A DNA stretch of 64,000 nucleotides from Phocaeicola sartorii JCM 17136 = DSM 21941 (GTDB taxonomy: Bacteria; Bacteroidota; Bacteroidia; Bacteroidales; Bacteroidaceae). The stretch is taken from contig NZ_BAKM01000026.1 in NCBI RefSeq assembly GCF_000614185.1, positions 1 to 64,000 on the forward strand, written 5' to 3'. This document shows positions 60,306 to 64,000 of the stretch, in pieces. Each line of letters opens with the position of its first letter. Within the stretch, counting starts at the first letter, position 1. Under the pieces are notes generated by a model that had not been told where the DNA came from, did not search any database, and saw only the letters and a list, made by a program, of their open reading frames with translations. The position numbers were made by a program, and so were the translations under genes.

Positions 60306-61178
60306 ATGATTAAGAGAATATTATTAACTGTTTATATTGCTATTTTTTATTTGATGCAAGCAGATGCGCAAATCAACTATGGAACCACTGGCTTGATGAA
60401 CATGCCCACCGCCGACATGCAGCGTGATAAAACATTTATGTTTGGCGGCAACTGGCTAAATCATCATACTACAGTGCCTCGTTGGTGGTATGATACATGG
60501 AATTACTATATAAATATGACATTTTTTTCATGGTTGGAAGTCGGATATTTATGTACCGGACATAAAGCTGTACCCATTGATTATGGAAATAGTTCGGGCT
60601 ATTGGGTACCATCTACGTATGGTAAGTTTGTAAATCAAGATCGTTCGTTTCATATCCGTTTTAGAATTTGGAAAGAAGGGTGGTGGAAATCGTGGACACC
60701 ACAAATCGTGATTGGCGGAAATGATGCTATTGGTGGCTCGTGGGATGGAGGCTCTTTGAGCAAACCTTCGGAAAGTATTTATAGCAATGGCTTTTTGAAT
60801 CGTTATTATCTTGCTTTAACGAAACATATTGCTTGGCAAAATTGGGGAACTTTGGGAATACATCTCTCTTGGATATATGGGAAGCGTTTTGATAATGATT
60901 TAAATGATTTTGCAGTCGGGGCAGACTTTCATTTCAAAGTGCCGGATAATGATTTTTTTGCTGCTAAATTGTTGAATAGCATACAGCTAATGGCGGAGAT
61001 GATACCTGGATATACTGATGTGACTGATAATCTGTATTTTGATCCGGCAGGACCGAAATATCAAGTAAACGTGGGAGTGACGTATTCGGTTTGGAGAGAA
61101 CGTATTAATCTGACAGCAGAATTGAATCGTTGCAAATATCTGTCGGGAGGAATTTGTTTCAGAATCCATTTGAAATGA
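60306..61178 (+). CDS. YjbH-like exopolysaccharide outer-membrane protein
   Basis: 290 aa with a signal peptide (IFYLMQADA). Just after it comes INYGTTGLMNMPTADM, the GxxGLxxMPTA motif of YjbH family proteins. The rest is strand-rich with aromatic ends, as in outer-membrane barrels. It is much shorter than E. coli YjbH (about 700 aa), covering one barrel unit. Last gene of the capsule locus, 11 bp after the GT4 and before a terminator; a role in capsule export or surface retention is inferred. Confidence 0.78.
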   Translation: MIKRILLTVYIAIFYLMQADAQINYGTTGLMNMPTADMQRDKTFMFGGNWLNHHTTVPRWWYDTWNYYINMTFFSWLEVGYLCTGHKAVPIDYGNSSGYWVPSTYGKFVNQDRSFHIRFRIWKEGWWKSWTPQIVIGGNDAIGGSWDGGSLSKPSESIYSNGFLNRYYLALTKHIAWQNWGTLGIHLSWIYGKRFDNDLNDFAVGADFHFKVPDNDFFAAKLLNSIQLMAEMIPGYTDVTDNLYFDPAGPKYQVNVGVTYSVWRERINLTAELNRCKYLSGGICFRIHLK

Positions 61179-61215
61179 AAAGAGAACATGGTGATGTTGG
61201 GTCATAGATAAACAG

Positions 61216-61262
61216 AAAAGGACCGTATCCTTACTCAAAAGTAGAGTGGATACGGTTCTTTT
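61216..61262 (+). terminator. Terminator of the capsule operon
   Basis: AAAAGGACCGTATCC (61216-61230) pairs with GGATACGGTTCTTTT (61248-61262), 15 bp with one G-T, then TTT. It ends the locus 37 bp after the YjbH-like gene and could also stop the convergent minus-strand gene. Confidence 0.85.
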
Positions 61263-61322
61263 TATGGCTGAGGAAAGACGTCAAGTCTCAGATTAAAAGC
61301 TCATTCTCTCTAAAGTTGAGTT

Positions 61323-62321
61323 TTATTCCACTACCCATCTCCTGTCATGCGGCACCGTTTTTTTCGGATCATAAGTCATTCCTTCCTTAGTCGGGATTTT
61401 CAGTACGTAGGTTCTTCCGCTATGATTGGACAAGGATGTTTCCCGCAACCAAGGGTTCATATTCTTTAATAGAGCCAACGTAATTCCTTTGCTGCGTGCG
61501 AAGCGCGCCAGGTCGGCGATCCCTTTCGTCACGGTGATTTCGGTGTAGGGAATGGGAGGATACAAATCTGATGCCCGAAGCCGGAAGCCGAAAGCGGTGG
61601 GATCATTGAACATCTGTTTGGCGGCAAGAATACGGTATACATACCGGGCTGTCTCTTCTACCAGTTGCAGATCCAATGAGTCGTCCACATCCTGCTTGGC
61701 CAGCTGGCTGGCAATGCGTGCCTGGCCGGCATTGTAAGAGGCGGCTACAGCCACCCAATCCTTATATTTGGCATACGCGTCTTTCAGATAGCGGCAGGCG
61801 GCACGGGTCGCTTTTTCAATGTGATAACGCTCGTCCACATTACTGTTCACTTCCAGCCCGTAATCCCGTCCCGTGCCTTGCATGAATTGCCATAGTCCGG
61901 CAGCTCCGGCAGAGGAGCGTGCGGTGGGATTCATATTGCTTTCTATTACCATCAGGTATTTGAAATCATCGGGGATTCCGTTTTCTTTCAGTATAGGTTC
62001 TACGATAGGGAAATAACGGTTGGCTTTTTTCAGCATTTGCAAGGAAGTGCTGTGCATATAGGTGAATGCCAACAGTTCACGATCCATACGTTCGTGGCGG
62101 TCAAAGCGGCTCAAGTCAATAGTTTTGCCACAGAACTCAATGCTGGCAGGAACTTCGGGACTGCTGTATTTCAATGCCGTAATACCTGGATCTTCTCGTA
62201 TGATAGTGGTATCTTCCTGTTCCGTCTTGGGGGTAGCGCAACTGTTGCTCACTAAGGCGGGCGATGCGACTACAATGCAAAAGGCTGCCATGGCAGCCAG
62301 ATTGATGGTTATTTTTCTCAT
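61323..62321 (-). CDS. Lytic transglycosylase (MltD/SLT-like)
   Basis: 332 aa from the ATG at 62321; a start at 62342 would add seven residues and overlap the AraC gene. Signal segment ITINLAAMAAFCIVVASPAL. The SLT domain shows the catalytic Glu in FKYLMVIESNMNPTARSSAG, then AAGLWQFMQGTGRDYGL and AVAASYNAGQARI. The C-terminal VTKGIADLARFARSKGITLA and YVLKIPTKEG resemble a degenerate LysM. It cuts peptidoglycan glycan strands, from the periplasm or outer membrane. Confidence 0.92.
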   Translation of the reverse strand: MRKITINLAAMAAFCIVVASPALVSNSCATPKTEQEDTTIIREDPGITALKYSSPEVPASIEFCGKTIDLSRFDRHERMDRELLAFTYMHSTSLQMLKKANRYFPIVEPILKENGIPDDFKYLMVIESNMNPTARSSAGAAGLWQFMQGTGRDYGLEVNSNVDERYHIEKATRAACRYLKDAYAKYKDWVAVAASYNAGQARIASQLAKQDVDDSLDLQLVEETARYVYRILAAKQMFNDPTAFGFRLRASDLYPPIPYTEITVTKGIADLARFARSKGITLALLKNMNPWLRETSLSNHSGRTYVLKIPTKEGMTYDPKKTVPHDRRWVVE

Positions 62322-62328
62322 TTTTCCT

Positions 62329-63249
62329 TTATTCGTTTTCATTTTCTTTTTCTTTTCCGCCCCGCCCGAAGTTACGATATTCGGTAGGGGTGAAATTGGT
62401 GCGCTTTTTAAATACCGAGAAAAAGTGTTCGGTAGAGGTATAATTCAATTCATAACAGATCTCTTTCACTGACATGGAACTTTCAATCAACAGTTGCTTC
62501 GCTTTACGTAGTTTCAACTCTTGGAAATACTTGGCGGGCGCATAACCTGTGTATTCCTTGAACACTTTGCGGAACCAGGAATAACTGATTCCCAGTTTCA
62601 TGGCCAGTTCTTCCGGATCTATATCCTTGTACACATTCTCGTGCATGATAATTTTGGCACTTTCTATTTTTTGTGCCGCATTGTCCACTTCATAGCGTTT
62701 GTTCTGTGAGATGGCGAGTACGGCTCCCATAATGTGTAAAACAATGCCGGACAAATATTGTTGCGCCGCTGTCTTGTCGGCTTCCGCCACTTCCAGTGCG
62801 CGGGCGAAAAGACTGGCCAGTTCTTCATTGATGCCGATATCCAGAATCTGGCTTTCTTTTGAGATGAAGCTGTTCTTTACCAGATTGTCTATGATCGGTC
62901 CCTCGAAACCGATGTAATATTCGTTCCATCCTGTCTTTTGCAGCGGCGCGTAGGTATGCCATTGTCCGGGAAACAGGAAAAGTATCTGTCCTTTGGATAT
63001 GTCGGTAGGCGGAGTTGTGTCGCTGGCGAAAGTTCCTCGTCCTTTAGTGATATATACCAGCTGATATTCATGCAGCACACGTCCTTTCTGGGCCGTGAAA
63101 TAATAGGCTTCCGGATGGTTGCGTGGCGGATAAACGCTTCCGGCCTTGATGGCCTGGAATCCGACGGTGGTCACCGACAAGCCGAAACGCTTGTCGCGTT
63201 CATTGACAATTAGATATTTAAAATCAGCGCCTTGGTCGTTGTAATGCAT
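62329..63249 (-). CDS. AraC-family transcriptional regulator
   Basis: 306 aa. N-terminal cupin-type ligand domain (LVYITKGRGTFASD, FLFPGQWHTYAPLQ) and a C-terminal double helix-turn-helix: DPEELAMKLGISYSWFRKVF and MSVKEICYELNYTSTEHFFS, ending FTPTEYRNF. Such regulators usually respond to a sugar and act on neighbouring sugar genes; its likely targets are genes beyond the right edge or itself. Divergent from the hybrid sensor gene, sharing a 211-bp intergenic region. Confidence 0.92.
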   Translation of the reverse strand: MHYNDQGADFKYLIVNERDKRFGLSVTTVGFQAIKAGSVYPPRNHPEAYYFTAQKGRVLHEYQLVYITKGRGTFASDTTPPTDISKGQILFLFPGQWHTYAPLQKTGWNEYYIGFEGPIIDNLVKNSFISKESQILDIGINEELASLFARALEVAEADKTAAQQYLSGIVLHIMGAVLAISQNKRYEVDNAAQKIESAKIIMHENVYKDIDPEELAMKLGISYSWFRKVFKEYTGYAPAKYFQELKLRKAKQLLIESSMSVKEICYELNYTSTEHFFSVFKKRTNFTPTEYRNFGRGGKEKENENE

Positions 63250-63285
63250 GTTTCTCTGTTTTTAAAATTAGGTCACACTTATCGG

Positions 63286-63293
63286 CAAATATA
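63286..63293 (-). promoter_or_regulatory. -7 element of the AraC gene
   Basis: TATATTTG on the minus strand, 36 bp before the ATG at 63249. Confidence 0.45.
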
Positions 63294-63348
63294 CAATTTT
63301 TTATCTTAACTGCCTCTAACCTTCTTATGCTAAGTGTTTCCGGAAGCA

Positions 63349-63356
63349 TAATTTTG
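63349..63356 (+). promoter_or_regulatory. -7 element of the hybrid sensor gene
   Basis: TAATTTTG, 41 bp before the in-frame ATG at 63398 and 104 bp before the ATG at 63461. Confidence 0.4.
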
Positions 63357-63460
63357 CTGTCTATGTATGCATACGAGGGAAATTTGGAACAAATCTTATG
63401 GAATATTTGCGTAAAATGCTTTTTTTTGCGAATATTGCATCAAATCTTAAAGTTGAATCT

Positions 63461-64000
63461 ATGCATTTTGCACACCGTTACTGTGAATATATTCTTGGAG
63501 TAATATATCTTTTTTGTTTTCCTGTTTTGCTTTTGGCTGATAATAAGGTTGATACTTATCATTTTAAATCTATTTCCACTTCGGTGAACTTTCCTACCAA
63601 TGAGGTCAGGAAATTATTTCAGGATAGCCAAGGGTATATATGGATCTCGACTTACAATGGTCTTTTGCGCTATGATGGTTATTCTATCGTTGTATATAAA
63701 CCCGATGGAGTGAATCATGGGCGTTCCATTGACAGTTTTGTGAATATGGTGACCGAAGACAAGGATAATAATTTGTGGATAGGTACGCACAATGGATTGT
63801 ACGTGTTGCATAAAGAAACGGATAAGATAGAGAAAATAATCAGCCCTTTGTTACAGGTAAGCAATGTGGAAAGTCTTCTTTATGCAAGTAACGGGGACTT
63901 ATGGGTGGGAAGCAACAAAGGCTTGTTTCGTAGGAAAGCCGGCAGCCGTACTTTTGATTGTGAAAAAAATATGGATATAAAGTCTATTGTCGAAGATCGG
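63461..64000 (+). CDS. N-terminus of a hybrid two-component system sensor (partial)
   Basis: The frame runs open to the window end (180 codons). The signal segment YILGVIYLFCFPVLLLA is followed by periplasmic beta-propeller repeats of the Reg_prop type: VRKLFQDSQGYIWISTYNGL, then MVTEDKDNNLWIGTHNGLYV and LLYASNGDLWVGSNKGLF. In Bacteroidetes this N-terminus belongs to one-protein sensor/kinase/AraC regulators of polysaccharide loci. ATG 63461 gives a clean signal peptide; an in-frame ATG at 63398 would add 21 residues. The kinase and DNA-binding parts lie outside the window. Confidence 0.85.
   Translation, partial: MHFAHRYCEYILGVIYLFCFPVLLLADNKVDTYHFKSISTSVNFPTNEVRKLFQDSQGYIWISTYNGLLRYDGYSIVVYKPDGVNHGRSIDSFVNMVTEDKDNNLWIGTHNGLYVLHKETDKIEKIISPLLQVSNVESLLYASNGDLWVGSNKGLFRRKAGSRTFDCEKNMDIKSIVEDR

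Overview
This window looks like chromosomal DNA of a gut Bacteroidales, most like Bacteroides or Phocaeicola (the vulgatus/dorei group is my best guess). The reasons are promoters of the TAnnTTTG type, SusC/SusD pairs, GH92, GH97 and GH130 glycan enzymes, an ECF sigma/FecR pair, a UpxY-type capsule locus and the start of a probable hybrid two-component regulator. I recognised no rRNA or tRNA genes.

Layout. Bases 1-1740 are debris: the tail of an unknown ORF, a broken IS21 IstB and a broken tyrosine recombinase. Bases 1765-10008 hold a complete type I-C CRISPR-Cas system (cas3-cas5c-cas8c-cas7c-cas4-cas1-cas2, leader, array of 7 repeats plus a decayed terminal one). A decayed Rpn-type nuclease follows. 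Bases 11114-20424 are mostly housekeeping: a DASS carboxylate transporter, a frameshifted GH27 galactosidase, a clpS-clpA-aat N-degron operon and two membrane proteins.

Bases 20465-35386 are a mannose-directed polysaccharide utilisation locus: three GH92 enzymes, ECF sigma, FecR anti-sigma (frameshifted), SusC with a signalling N-terminal domain, SusD and a secreted phosphatase-like protein. The third GH92 has Gln in place of the Glu seen in the other two, which suggests a mannosyl-phosphate diester substrate. After small membrane genes and an IS3 remnant come GH97, a sugar-type MFS carrier, a cytoplasmic GH130, a GH109-like oxidoreductase and a GH2 beta-galactosidase (frameshifted). Together these could finish what the GH92 enzymes begin, down to the Man-beta-1,4-GlcNAc core.

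Bases 46228-47085 encode a voltage-gated potassium channel with a C-terminal zinc ribbon. Bases 47370-61262 are a capsule locus: long structured leader RNA, upxY, a small unknown gene, flippase, glycosyltransferases, polymerase, two TagF-like glycerophosphotransferases, a nucleotidyltransferase/HAD/glycerol-phosphate dehydrogenase trio and a YjbH-like outer-membrane protein. The combination predicts a glycerol-phosphate-decorated, teichoic-acid-like capsule with its own CDP-glycerol supply. The window ends with a lytic transglycosylase, an AraC regulator and a truncated hybrid two-component sensor.

Two global observations. Three intergenic stretches carry about 88 bp of degenerate repeats with an exact 22-bp period. 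Seven otherwise normal genes are broken by small indels, several in or next to homopolymer runs, so sequence error must be excluded before calling them dead.
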